DNA of 64,000 nt. It comes from Candidatus Gastranaerophilales bacterium (lineage in GTDB: Bacteria; Cyanobacteriota; Vampirovibrionia; Gastranaerophilales; Gastranaerophilaceae). Numbering within the stretch: position 1 is the first letter of the stretch; each line of letters begins with the position of its first letter. The notes beneath the pieces are model-generated. The model worked only from the letters and a program-made list of their open reading frames with translations. It ran no database searches and had not been told where the DNA came from. The position numbers and the translations under genes were made by a program. Shown here one piece after another: positions 8,567 through 15,731 of the stretch. The DNA is taken from the NCBI GenBank assembly GCA_944325655.1, contig CALVAW010000003.1, positions 1 through 64,000 of the forward strand. The letters run 5' to 3'.

Positions 8567-10483
8567 TTACATTTTTTTAAATTCTTCAATCGAATAAATG
8601 AAGGCATCAACCAATTCTTTTGAATATTTTTTATTCACATTTTGTTTAATTTCTTCTATTGCTTCATCCGTTGTATAAGCTTTTCTATAAGGACGATAAG
8701 ATATCATGGCAAAATAACTGTCGGTTATCAAAATTATTTGTGAAGTAGTAGGTATTTCTTCACCTTTTTTATTATTCGGATAACCTGTTCCGTCCCAATT
8801 TTCATGATGATGTTCAATAATGGGTATAATATTTGAAACCGAACTAATTGGTTTTAAAATTTCTTGAGCTCCAACTATAGGATGCTTTTTAATTTCATCT
8901 TTTTCTTTCTGATTTAAAGGCGCCGGTTTTTTCAAAAGCTCTTTGGGCATCATTGTATTGCCGATATCATATAAAAGCATTGCAATCTTTAATTTATCTA
9001 TATCGGCCTTTGAAAGATTCATTCTCTTTGCAATTAAAGTTGCGAGAGTAACTTTGTTTTTCGTACTGCCTTCCTGATATAAAGGAAAATAAGATTTTGA
9101 AATTGAATCCACAATACTATACAACATTTCTTGTGTTGACGCACCGGAAGAGTCAGTTTGTTTAAGTTGCAGCTTTTGAATTAAATCTGAAGCAACCTTT
9201 TTATTAAAAGGAATTCTATGTTGAGTTAAAATATCAACAAACGCATCAATTGCAATGTCTTGCCATGATGTCATATTGTCCGTATCTGCAAGCGTAACCT
9301 GATTTCTGCCTTTTTGCTTTGATAAATACATTGCTTTATCGCACATTTCAAAAAGTTCATCGATATTGGTTGTTTGTTCTATAAAACTTGCAACACCTAA
9401 AGAAGCCGTTATTCCGCCTTCAAGACCTTCAACATCTGCAGATTCAATAGAAGCTCGTAAACGTTCTGCTGCAGCTAATCCGCCTTTTGCATCAATACCG
9501 GGCAAAATTATAAAAAACTCTTCGCCGCCAAAACGAGAAGGAATATCAACACTTCTTGCATTTTTTATGATAACACTTGCAATTGTGGCAATCGCTTTAT
9601 CACCCATAGAATGTCCGTATGTATCGTTTATTTTTTTAAGATGGTCCAAATCAAGCCCGATTAAACAAAAAGGTTGTTTTGTTCTGAGAGAACGTGTTGC
9701 TTCCCTGTGAAGAGCATCTTCAAAAAACCTTCTGTTAAATAAGTTTGTCAAATGATCGGTTACCGCTTGTTTTTTAACGGTTTCAAAAAGATTAGCAATT
9801 GTTATAGCAAGCTCAATTTGCCTTGCAAAAAGATTTAAAAAACTTAACTCATCATCTTTTAATTCTTTTCTCGGAGAAAAAACCGATAAAAATCCCTTAA
9901 ACTGGTCTTTAACTGAAATAGGAAAAATAATTATGGTTTTTACATTGTTATTTTCTATATATTCTTTATATTTTTCCTCTTTAATATCAGGTATATTTTC
10001 TTCAATAAAATCTTTTAAACTGACATAGTAGCTTATTTCTTTATTTTTAACCGCATTTTCTATTATTCCGTCTACTTTTGGATGAAGCTTGAAATCATAA
10101 ATATTTTCTTCGGTTAAATCTGACATTTTCGTTGAAAAATCATTTTCAAGATAAGTCTTTAATGCATAACAAGGACCTTTTTCATCATATTGTTTTTGAG
10201 CTATAAAACTGTATATATAACCAAATTCGCCGTATAAACTCGAAACAATCGTCTCTAAAACACTTGAAAGAGGACGAGAAGAATTCATCATATCCCAAAC
10301 TTGTTCTAAAGTTAAAAGGGTCTGATTTGCAAGACGAAGCTCTTCCGTACGTTGAGCTATCTCACGCTCAAGAATAACGTTTCTCTGGTAGACTTCATAC
10401 ACATCTTTTGTTTCTTCGCCTATTTTGCTTTCAACATCTTTAAGTTTCTTAGCAGATTGCGAAATCCAATCCAATATTCCCAT
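8567..10483 (-). CDS. GAF-GGDEF-HD-GYP cyclic-di-GMP protein
   Basis: From the preferred ATG at 10483 the protein has 638 residues (a TTG 6 codons upstream is also open; numbers here count from that TTG). A short coiled coil (30-65) is followed by a GAF-like region (75-240), a GGDEF domain with GGEEF at 325-329, and an HD-GYP domain (about 410-640). GGEEF is an active diguanylate cyclase signature and the inhibitory site RSVD lies exactly 5 residues before it. HD-GYP enzymes degrade c-di-GMP; GTGYP (571-575) is kept, but the HD pair reads Tyr511-Asp512, so hydrolysis may be impaired. No membrane segment is seen. A TATAAT box ends 6 bases before the ATG. It is divergent from pilT, fitting a motility/surface switch. 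Confidence 0.92.
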   Translation of the reverse strand: MGILDWISQSAKKLKDVESKIGEETKDVYEVYQRNVILEREIAQRTEELRLANQTLLTLEQVWDMMNSSRPLSSVLETIVSSLYGEFGYIYSFIAQKQYDEKGPCYALKTYLENDFSTKMSDLTEENIYDFKLHPKVDGIIENAVKNKEISYYVSLKDFIEENIPDIKEEKYKEYIENNNVKTIIIFPISVKDQFKGFLSVFSPRKELKDDELSFLNLFARQIELAITIANLFETVKKQAVTDHLTNLFNRRFFEDALHREATRSLRTKQPFCLIGLDLDHLKKINDTYGHSMGDKAIATIASVIIKNARSVDIPSRFGGEEFFIILPGIDAKGGLAAAERLRASIESADVEGLEGGITASLGVASFIEQTTNIDELFEMCDKAMYLSKQKGRNQVTLADTDNMTSWQDIAIDAFVDILTQHRIPFNKKVASDLIQKLQLKQTDSSGASTQEMLYSIVDSISKSYFPLYQEGSTKNKVTLATLIAKRMNLSKADIDKLKIAMLLYDIGNTMMPKELLKKPAPLNQKEKDEIKKHPIVGAQEILKPISSVSNIIPIIEHHHENWDGTGYPNNKKGEEIPTTSQIILITDSYFAMISYRPYRKAYTTDEAIEEIKQNVNKKYSKELVDAFIYSIEEFKKM

Positions 10484-10495
10484 AGAATGATTATA
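10484..10495 (-). promoter_or_regulatory. -10 box placed for leaderless transcription of the GGDEF gene
   Basis: On the minus strand TATAAT (10495-10490) is followed by CATTCT and then ATG at 10483. TTTACT lies 18 bases upstream as a weak -35. No Shine-Dalgarno sequence is present, so the transcript would begin at or next to the start codon. Confidence 0.5.
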
Positions 10496-10551
10496 ACTCA
10501 ATATTTTATTAAAAGTAAAGAAAATAGTTTAAATTATTGATTAACAAACAA

Positions 10552-10580
10552 TTCAAACATAGTATGCTATTAATTATAAT
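10552..10580 (+). promoter_or_regulatory. Promoter of pilT
   Basis: A TTCAAA -35 (10552-10557) and a perfect TATAAT -10 (10575-10580) are separated by 17 bases. The AGAGG ribosome site at 10591-10595 follows with normal spacing to the pilT ATG. Confidence 0.65.
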
Positions 10581-10601
10581 CAGTATATACAGAGGTTAAA
10601 T

Positions 10602-11693
10602 ATGATAATTGAAGAAATTTTGGAATTAGCTGTTACAAAAAAAGCGAGTGACGTTCATATATCAGCAAACTTACCGCCGGTTCTCAGAATTGACGGAAAA
10701 CTCTTCAGAACAAATTTACCTATTTTATCATCCGATGACGTTGAAACAATTATTTTTCCGATTTTATCAAATGACCAAAGACGTGAACTTGAACAAAATT
10801 GGGAACTTGATTTCGGATACGGGCTGCATGGAGTAGGTCGTTTTCGTGTAAATGTATATCGAGACAAAGGCTCTTATGCGGCAGCATTTAGGACAATTAA
10901 TTCAACTCCTCCAAATTTTGATGATTTAGGATTACCTGATGTTATGAAAAAAATTGCAGAACGACCCAGAGGACTTATACTTGTTACCGGTCCTACAGGT
11001 TCCGGTAAATCAACAACTCTTGCTGCTATGATTGACTATATTAATTCAACAAGAGTAGAGCATGTACTTACAATTGAAGATCCTATCGAATTTATACACC
11101 AAAGCAAAAAATGCATAATACACCAACGTGAATTAGGACAAGACACAAAATCTGTTGCAAACGCACTTAAATCTGCTCTGCGTGAAGACCCTGACGTAAT
11201 TCTGGTCGGAGAAATGAGAGACCTTGAAACAATGAGACTTGCTTTGACGGCCGCCGAAACAGGACACCTTGTGTTAGGAACTCTTCATACATCAAGCGCT
11301 TCGCAAACCATAGACAGAATTGTGGATATTTTCCCGGAAGTTCAACAACAACAAATAAGACTACAACTCTCAATCAGTTTAATTGCCGTATTTTCTCAAT
11401 GTTTGCTGCCAAAACTGCAACCGAACGGCATGAAAAAAGGTCGTGTAATGGCACAAGAAATAATGATTGTTAACTCAGCTATTGCAAATCTTATTCGTGA
11501 ACAAAAAACAGCACAAATATACTCGGCAATTCAAACCGGAACAGGAATGGGAATGCAAACACTGGATATGTGCTTAAAAGATTTGGTTAACAAAAAACTT
11601 GTCGACCCTATGGATGCAATTACAAAATCACAAAGACCTGATGAATTTAAACGCTCAATCGGCATGATTGACAGCGGCAGAAATTATATGTAA
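10602..11693 (+). CDS. pilT: Type IV pilus retraction ATPase PilT
   Basis: The 363-residue protein is a secretion-superfamily hexameric ATPase. It has the PilT N-terminal start (KKASDVHIS, residues 13-21), Walker A GPTGSGKST (about 128-136), the Asp box TIEDPIEF, Walker B DVILVGEMRDLETMRLAL and the His box TGHLVLGTLHT. The C-terminal AIANLIRE block is the hallmark that separates PilT from the assembly ATPase PilB. It powers pilus retraction (twitching, DNA uptake) at the inner membrane. It stands alone with its own promoter; no other pilus gene is in the window, which is common for pilT. Confidence 0.96.
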   Translation: MIIEEILELAVTKKASDVHISANLPPVLRIDGKLFRTNLPILSSDDVETIIFPILSNDQRRELEQNWELDFGYGLHGVGRFRVNVYRDKGSYAAAFRTINSTPPNFDDLGLPDVMKKIAERPRGLILVTGPTGSGKSTTLAAMIDYINSTRVEHVLTIEDPIEFIHQSKKCIIHQRELGQDTKSVANALKSALREDPDVILVGEMRDLETMRLALTAAETGHLVLGTLHTSSASQTIDRIVDIFPEVQQQQIRLQLSISLIAVFSQCLLPKLQPNGMKKGRVMAQEIMIVNSAIANLIREQKTAQIYSAIQTGTGMGMQTLDMCLKDLVNKKLVDPMDAITKSQRPDEFKRSIGMIDSGRNYM

Positions 11694-11728
11694 TTGTTAA
11701 GAATCTATAAAATAAATAAAATTAATAT

Positions 11729-11756
11729 TTGTAAAAATTTATGTTCCTGTTAAAAT
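11729..11756 (+). promoter_or_regulatory. Promoter of the rpmG-trnW-secE-nusG unit
   Basis: TTGTAA (11729-11734) and TAAAAT (11751-11756) are 16 bases apart. The leader of roughly 90 bases holds a 9-base-pair hairpin (AGAATGTCC at 11780-11788 with GGACATTCT at 11797-11805) without a T run, so it is not a simple terminator and could be a regulatory leader structure. Confidence 0.5.
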
Positions 11757-11853
11757 AAAAGCATAAATTAAAATTAATCAGAATGTCCTCAAATCGGGAC
11801 ATTCTATTAATAAGAAGATGTTAAATATTTTAGCCCCAAGAAAGGTAGTAAAA

Positions 11854-12021
11854 ATGGGAATAAAGGGTAAAAACGATAAAATGGTTGTTCTTGCGTGCGA
11901 AGATTGCAAGGAAAGAAATTATACCACGACAAAAAATAAAAAAACAAACAAAGAAAGAATGGAATTAAACAAATACTGCCCGACTTGCAGAAAACACACC
12001 GTTCACAAAGAAACCAAATAA
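11854..12021 (+). CDS. rpmG: 50S ribosomal protein L33
   Basis: The start at 11854 gives 55 residues, the usual size for bL33; an AAAGG ribosome site at 11841-11845 is correctly spaced, whereas the in-frame ATG at 11818 would add a 12-residue tail not seen in the family. Cysteine pairs at C15/C18 (CEDC) and C42/C45 (CPTC) form the zinc ribbon of the zinc-binding L33 type. The order rpmG-tRNA-Trp-secE-nusG is a classic conserved arrangement. The protein binds the 50S subunit near the E site. Confidence 0.95.
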   Translation: MGIKGKNDKMVVLACEDCKERNYTTTKNKKTNKERMELNKYCPTCRKHTVHKETK

Positions 12022-12039
12022 TTAAGTTACGCTAAATTA

Positions 12040-12112
12040 GCGTCCTTAGTTCAGTTGGTAGAACGTCGGTCTCCAAAACCGGATGTCGAGGGTTCGAGTC
12101 CTTCAGGGCGCG
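12040..12112 (+). tRNA. trnW: tRNA-Trp (CCA anticodon)
   Basis: All four arms fold: acceptor GCGTCCT/AGGGCGC, D stem GTTC/GAAC, anticodon stem TCGGT/ACCGG around loop CTCCAAA (anticodon CCA), five-base variable loop, and T stem GAGGG/CCTTC around TTCGAGT. The discriminator is G and the 3' CCA is not encoded. The gene lies between rpmG and secE, as in many bacteria. Confidence 0.97.
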
Positions 12113-12144
12113 ATTTAAAAGATAAATAATCAGAAAGTAGAAAT

Positions 12145-12363
12145 ATGGCACCCGTTGAAAAGAATATACAAAATAAAAATTACAAAGAAATGCTTACAAC
12201 TTATTTTAGAGGTGTGAAAGCAGAATGGTCAAAAATCTCTTGGCCTACACGTAAACAAGTCATTGTAGAAACCGGCATAGTTCTTGCTGTTGTCATATTT
12301 TTTACATTAGTAGTATATTTCATGGATATTATTTTTAAAGCTCTCTTAGGTTTAATTAAGTAA
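12145..12363 (+). CDS. secE: Preprotein translocase subunit SecE
   Basis: At 72 residues this is the short, single-span form of SecE. The amphipathic helix motif RGVKAEWSKISWPTRKQV (about residues 22-39) precedes one membrane segment (about 43-66). SecE clamps SecY and is essential for the translocon in the inner membrane. The gene lies between tRNA-Trp and nusG, its standard location. Confidence 0.96.
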   Translation: MAPVEKNIQNKNYKEMLTTYFRGVKAEWSKISWPTRKQVIVETGIVLAVVIFFTLVVYFMDIIFKALLGLIK

Positions 12364-12373
12364 AGGTTGAAAA

Positions 12374-13009
12374 ATGGCAGAAAAAGAAAACGAAATTCAA
12401 AACTCCGTTAACGAAGAAGTTAATGAAAATATTGAAGAAAACATTCGAATAAGCAAAGAACCGACTCATAATATTGAGAAGGCTCCGAAAAAAAGATGGT
12501 ATGTTGTTCATACTTATTCCGGATATGAAAACAAGGTCAAAGTTAACCTTGAAAAACGTATTGAATATATGAACATGGGCGAAAAGATTTTTAGAATAGA
12601 AGTTCCGCAAAAAACAATTACTCAAGTTCGTGCCGGAAAGAAAACAAAAAAAGATGAAAAAATATTTCCCGGTTACGTATTGGTTGAAATGATTATGGAT
12701 GATGATTCTTGGTATGTTGTAAGACATACTGCAGGAGTTACAAAATTTGTCGGTACTGCTAAAAAGCCAATTCCCGCTAAAGATTCCGAAATCAAAAAAA
12801 TCATTCACAGAGGTCAACAAACAACCGCAAAAATTGAACTTGACGTTAAGGTCGGAGATAAAGTTCGCATTGTTTCAGGACCTTTTGCAGAATTTATCGG
12901 AGATATTACCGAAGTTTATCCGGATAAATCAAAATTAAGAGCTATGGTTTCTATATTCGGTCGTGAAACTCCCGTCGAATTAGAATATAAACAAATTCAA
13001 AAAGTATAA
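12374..13009 (+). CDS. nusG: Transcription termination/antitermination factor NusG
   Basis: The protein has 211 residues. An acidic, disordered extension of about 38 residues comes first, then the NGN domain beginning KRWYVVHTYSGYENKVK, with the FPGYVLVEMIMDDDSWYVVR segment, and a C-terminal KOW domain with VGDKVRIVSGPFAEFIG. NusG couples RNA polymerase to Rho and to the ribosome. The acidic N-terminal extension is longer than in E. coli, a feature also met in other phyla. The gap to secE is 10 bases. Confidence 0.97.
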   Translation: MAEKENEIQNSVNEEVNENIEENIRISKEPTHNIEKAPKKRWYVVHTYSGYENKVKVNLEKRIEYMNMGEKIFRIEVPQKTITQVRAGKKTKKDEKIFPGYVLVEMIMDDDSWYVVRHTAGVTKFVGTAKKPIPAKDSEIKKIIHRGQQTTAKIELDVKVGDKVRIVSGPFAEFIGDITEVYPDKSKLRAMVSIFGRETPVELEYKQIQKV

Positions 13010-13019
13010 TGTGCATATA

Positions 13020-13050
13020 GTGGAAGGGTGAAAACCCGCAATTACCACGA
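13020..13050 (+). promoter_or_regulatory. Putative L1-binding operator before rplK
   Basis: GTGG (13020-13023) pairs with CCAC (13045-13048), enclosing an inner hairpin GGGT/ACCC with a GAAA loop and an asymmetric internal loop (2 bases on one side, 7 on the other). The 3' strand ATTACCACGAAAGGA also appears before rplA. The layout resembles the 23S rRNA target of L1, by which L1 is known to repress the L11 operon in other bacteria. Confidence 0.55.
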
Positions 13051-13062
13051 AAGGAGAATAAA

Positions 13063-13500
13063 ATGGCACCAAAATCAAACAAAAAAATTACCGGCAAAAT
13101 TAAATTGCAAATCGAAGCCGGAAAAGCAAATCCGTCACCTCCGGTTGGTCCTGCATTGGGTCAAAAAGGTGTAAATATTATGGATTTTTGCAAACAGTTT
13201 AATGAAAGAACCGCTTCTCAAGCAGGTTACATTATTCCTGTTGTAATTGATGTATATGAAGACAGGTCATTTGACTTTGTAGTTAAATCTCCTCCTGCGG
13301 CAGTTTTAATCAAAAAAGAATTAAATCTTCCAAAAGGATCTTCTGTACCAAACAAAACAAAAGTTGCTCAAATTACACAAGAACAACTTGAAAAAATTGC
13401 AAAAATTAAAATGAATGACTTAAACGCAACAACTCTTGAAGCTGCCGTTGAAATGATTAAAGGTACTGCAAGAGCAATGGGCGTAACTGTTGCGCAATAG
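13063..13500 (+). CDS. rplK: 50S ribosomal protein L11
   Basis: The 145-residue protein has all uL11 landmarks: [20 protein letters not shown] at about residues 10-29, the following [15 protein letters not shown], and the C-terminal RNA-binding half with GTARAMGV. L11 organises the GTPase centre of the 50S subunit with 23S rRNA. An AAAGGAG site sits 7 bases before the ATG, inside the conserved leader element shared with rplA. Confidence 0.97.
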   Translation: MAPKSNKKITGKIKLQIEAGKANPSPPVGPALGQKGVNIMDFCKQFNERTASQAGYIIPVVIDVYEDRSFDFVVKSPPAAVLIKKELNLPKGSSVPNKTKVAQITQEQLEKIAKIKMNDLNATTLEAAVEMIKGTARAMGVTVAQ

Positions 13501-13505
13501 TTAAG

Positions 13506-13538
13506 ATGGGAGGCAATTTTTGCCGCTAATTACCACGA
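13506..13538 (+). promoter_or_regulatory. Second putative L1-binding operator, before rplA
   Basis: TGG (13507-13509) pairs with CCA (13533-13535) around an inner hairpin GGCA/TGCC. The 5' side reads GATGGGAGG and the 3' side AATTACCACGAAAGGA, matching the element before rplK in sequence and geometry. A copy at each gene suggests that both cistrons can be controlled by L1 separately. Confidence 0.5.
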
Positions 13539-13550
13539 AAGGAAGAAAAA

Positions 13551-14276
13551 ATGTCTAAATTAACAAAAAAACAAAAGAAAATAAACGAGATGTTGGAAGG
13601 TTTCACTCAACCCACATCTGCTCTTGAAGCAATTAAAAAACTTCAAGAAGTTGCAAATGCTACATCAAAATTCGATGAAACTCTCGAATGCCACATGCGA
13701 CTTGGTATTGATGTAAAACATGCAGATCAACAAATCAGATCAACAACGGTCCTACCTGCAGGGCTTGGTAAAGAAGTAAGAGTTTGCGTTATAGCAAAGG
13801 CTGATCTTGTTGCTTCCGCTAAAGAAGCAGGCGCTAACGAAGCAGGCTCTGAAGAAATCATAGATAAAATTGCAGGCGGTTGGTTTGAATTTGATACGCT
13901 AATCGCAACACCTGATATGATGCCAAAACTTGGTAAATTAGGTAGAGTATTAGGACCTAAAGGTTTAATGCCAAACCCTAAAACAGGAACAGTTACCGTT
14001 GACGTTGCAAAAGCTGTTAAAGATGCCAAAGCAGGTAAAGTTGAATTTCGTGCCGATAAACAAGGTATGATTCACGTACCTCTCGGAAAAATGAAATTTA
14101 CAACCGATGACCTTATGAAAAACTTTGCAACCTTAGCCGATGCTGTACTAAAAGCTAAACCTTCAAGCGCTAAAGGAACCTATTTAAAATCGGTGTACCT
14201 GTCTACAACTATGGGTCCCGGAATTAAATTGGATGCAAAAAATACTCCGGCAGAAGTTAAAGCTTATGTCGGCTAA
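13551..14276 (+). CDS. rplA: 50S ribosomal protein L1
   Basis: The 241-residue protein has the uL1 signature [19 protein letters not shown] (about residues 127-145) and the paired segments [18 protein letters not shown] and [15 protein letters not shown]1 forms the mobile stalk at the E site and in many bacteria represses its own operon by binding mRNA. rplJ and rplL, which often follow, are not present; instead a strong hairpin terminates the unit at 14298. Confidence 0.97.
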   Translation: MSKLTKKQKKINEMLEGFTQPTSALEAIKKLQEVANATSKFDETLECHMRLGIDVKHADQQIRSTTVLPAGLGKEVRVCVIAKADLVASAKEAGANEAGSEEIIDKIAGGWFEFDTLIATPDMMPKLGKLGRVLGPKGLMPNPKTGTVTVDVAKAVKDAKAGKVEFRADKQGMIHVPLGKMKFTTDDLMKNFATLADAVLKAKPSSAKGTYLKSVYLSTTMGPGIKLDAKNTPAEVKAYVG

Positions 14277-14748
14277 TATAAAACAAAATATATTAAATAG
14301 CACAGCCTATAAAAAATTTAGGGCTGTGCTATCTTTTACCTTTCATTATCTTCATAAAAGATTCTTATGGGGTATATTTAAAAAAATTAATGAAAAATTT
14401 TTCAAATTTTTATTTGTAGGTTTTCTAAATACAATAGTAAGCTATCTTCTATATGCCTTTTTTGTAACAATCGGTTTAATTCCAAATCTGGCATTATTTT
14501 TTCAATATATTTTAGGTGTTCTTTGGAACTTTAAAACAACAGGTATAATCGTGTTTAAAAATCACGACAACAAACTTATATTTAAATTCATTGGAACTTA
14601 CATTATAACATTTTTTATAAACAGTTTGTTCTTAAATATTCTTGCAGTCCAATTAAAGCTTAATGAATATCTTTCTCAAGCAATTCTTGTTCTCCCTGTC
14701 GCAGTATTATCTTTTTTATTGTTTAAATTTTGGGTATTTAAAAAATAA
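14266..14748 (+). CDS. GtrA-family membrane protein
   Basis: Four hydrophobic segments (in the 160-residue form about residues 47-67, 72-92, 105-128 and 136-157) and the motif [20 protein letters not shown] match the GtrA/DPMS-associated family, small flippase-like proteins that move lipid-linked sugars in surface polysaccharide synthesis. The start is uncertain: ATG 14233 and ATG 14266 lie in the rplA end, and GTG 14326 lies in a terminator stem. ATG 14266 is listed because it overlaps rplA by only 11 bases. Expression probably depends on read-through of that terminator. No sugar-transfer partner is adjacent. Confidence 0.78.
   Translation: MSANIKQNILNSTAYKKFRAVLSFTFHYLHKRFLWGIFKKINEKFFKFLFVGFLNTIVSYLLYAFFVTIGLIPNLALFFQYILGVLWNFKTTGIIVFKNHDNKLIFKFIGTYIITFFINSLFLNILAVQLKLNEYLSQAILVLPVAVLSFLLFKFWVFKK
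14298..14336 (+). terminator. Terminator of the rplKA unit, inside the next ORF
   Basis: A perfect 10-base-pair stem (TAGCACAGCC 14298-14307 with GGCTGTGCTA 14322-14331) with a 14-base loop is followed by TCTTTT. It lies 22 bases after the rplA stop and within the 5' end of the GtrA-like ORF. Confidence 0.7.
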
Positions 14749-14751
14749 TTT

Positions 14752-14868
14752 TTACAGACAATACATCAAACCGTATAATGTTAATATTCCAACCGAACTT
14801 ATGATAATCCAAAAGTGGGTCATAGGGTGAAGATTATTCCAAATTTCTATTATAGTTGCTTTTAACAT
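14752..14868 (-). CDS. Possible 38-residue membrane peptide, leaderless
   Basis: A short ORF on the minus strand encodes 38 residues beginning MLKATIIEIWNNL, with one hydrophobic span (about residues 17-37, FWIIISSVGILTLYGLMYCL). The ATG follows a perfect TATAAT by 6 bases, and TTGAAA is found 16 bases before that box. There is no ribosome site, as in several other genes here. It sits downstream of tcdA. The ORF is short enough to be chance; the good promoter is the main support. Confidence 0.4.
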   Translation of the reverse strand: MLKATIIEIWNNLHPMTHFWIIISSVGILTLYGLMYCL

Positions 14869-14902
14869 AGACTGATTATATAATCAATTCATTTGTTTTC
14901 AA
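14869..14902 (-). promoter_or_regulatory. Promoter directly abutting the 38-residue ORF
   Basis: On the minus strand TTGAAA, a 16-base spacer and TATAAT (14880-14875) are followed by CAGTCT and ATG. The expected transcription start coincides with the start codon. Confidence 0.5.
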
Positions 14903-14945
14903 TCATCTTGTTATACTAGTGCATTCGGTTGAGTTTTTATTTCGG

Positions 14946-15731
14946 TTATTTGCCTATTTTGCCGTCACATAAACCATGATTTAAAAAATTAATATAAAAA
15001 TAATTCAAAACATAATTAGCCATCATATATCCCGCTACAGCAGGCACAATCGGCGTTGAGGCAGGTGTGAACTTAATATATTCCGTTGTATTTCCTTTTT
15101 TATCAACTATATTCTCAACTGTTCTGATTTTTCTTAAATTTTTTGCTTTTTCTTCGCTCCAAACAACTGGCAAATCATCTAATATATTTTCTTTTTTTAG
15201 CTTTGATAAAACGTTTTTTGAAAAACTGTCATTTGGTTTAATTTCAGATAAATCACTTATTCTTAGCTTTGTACAATCTGCTCGATTTCCTGCTCCAAAA
15301 CTGGTTATGATATTAATATTATTATTTTTTGAATATTTTATAAGTTTAATTTTTGATTTCAAAGTATCAATAGCATCAACTACAAAATCAGGCTTTTCTG
15401 TAAAAATTTCTTTATTTTTTTCTTCTGTATAAAAATCATCTATAATTTTTATTTCAATATTTTTATTAATATCAAATAGTCTGTTTTTAAATAATTCGGT
15501 TTTTTTGCATCCTACTGTGGAATTTAGCGCAATTATCTGTCTGTTTATATTGCTTTTTGAAACAATATCGTAATCCACAAGGGTAAACTTTTCTATTCCG
15601 CAACGGGCAAGAGCATCAACAACATAACCACCCACACCCCCTAAACCGAATACAAAAATATTTTTTAAAGAAAGAATATTTTGAAAATCTTCTCCCCAAT
15701 ACAAAATATTTCTTGAAAATGCTTCATCCAT
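14946..15731 (-). CDS. tcdA: tRNA threonylcarbamoyladenosine dehydratase TcdA
   Basis: This 261-residue member of the ThiF/MoeB/E1 superfamily carries the ATP-binding FGLGGVGGYVVDALARCGIE (about residues 33-52), DYDIVSKSNINRQIIAL and the C-terminal FTPASTPIVPAVAGYMMA, which is diagnostic for TcdA/CsdL. TcdA cyclises t6A37 of ANN-decoding tRNAs to ct6A using ATP. The length is close to the E. coli enzyme (268). The stop of the upstream Clp-N gene overlaps its start by one base, so the two are translationally coupled. Confidence 0.9.
   Translation of the reverse strand: MDEAFSRNILYWGEDFQNILSLKNIFVFGLGGVGGYVVDALARCGIEKFTLVDYDIVSKSNINRQIIALNSTVGCKKTELFKNRLFDINKNIEIKIIDDFYTEEKNKEIFTEKPDFVVDAIDTLKSKIKLIKYSKNNNINIITSFGAGNRADCTKLRISDLSEIKPNDSFSKNVLSKLKKENILDDLPVVWSEEKAKNLRKIRTVENIVDKKGNTTEYIKFTPASTPIVPAVAGYMMANYVLNYFYINFLNHGLCDGKIGK

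Noticed and set aside
9366-9710. ORF on the plus strand inside the GGDEF gene
   Set aside because: It is antisense to the conserved GGDEF coding region and has no recognisable protein features.
11780-11805. Terminator between pilT and rpmG
   Set aside because: The hairpin is sound but is not followed by a T run and lies behind the rpmG promoter, so it was treated as a leader structure.
12356-12820. 154-codon minus-strand ORF over nusG
   Set aside because: Phe/Asn-rich shadow of nusG without ribosome site; nusG is certain.
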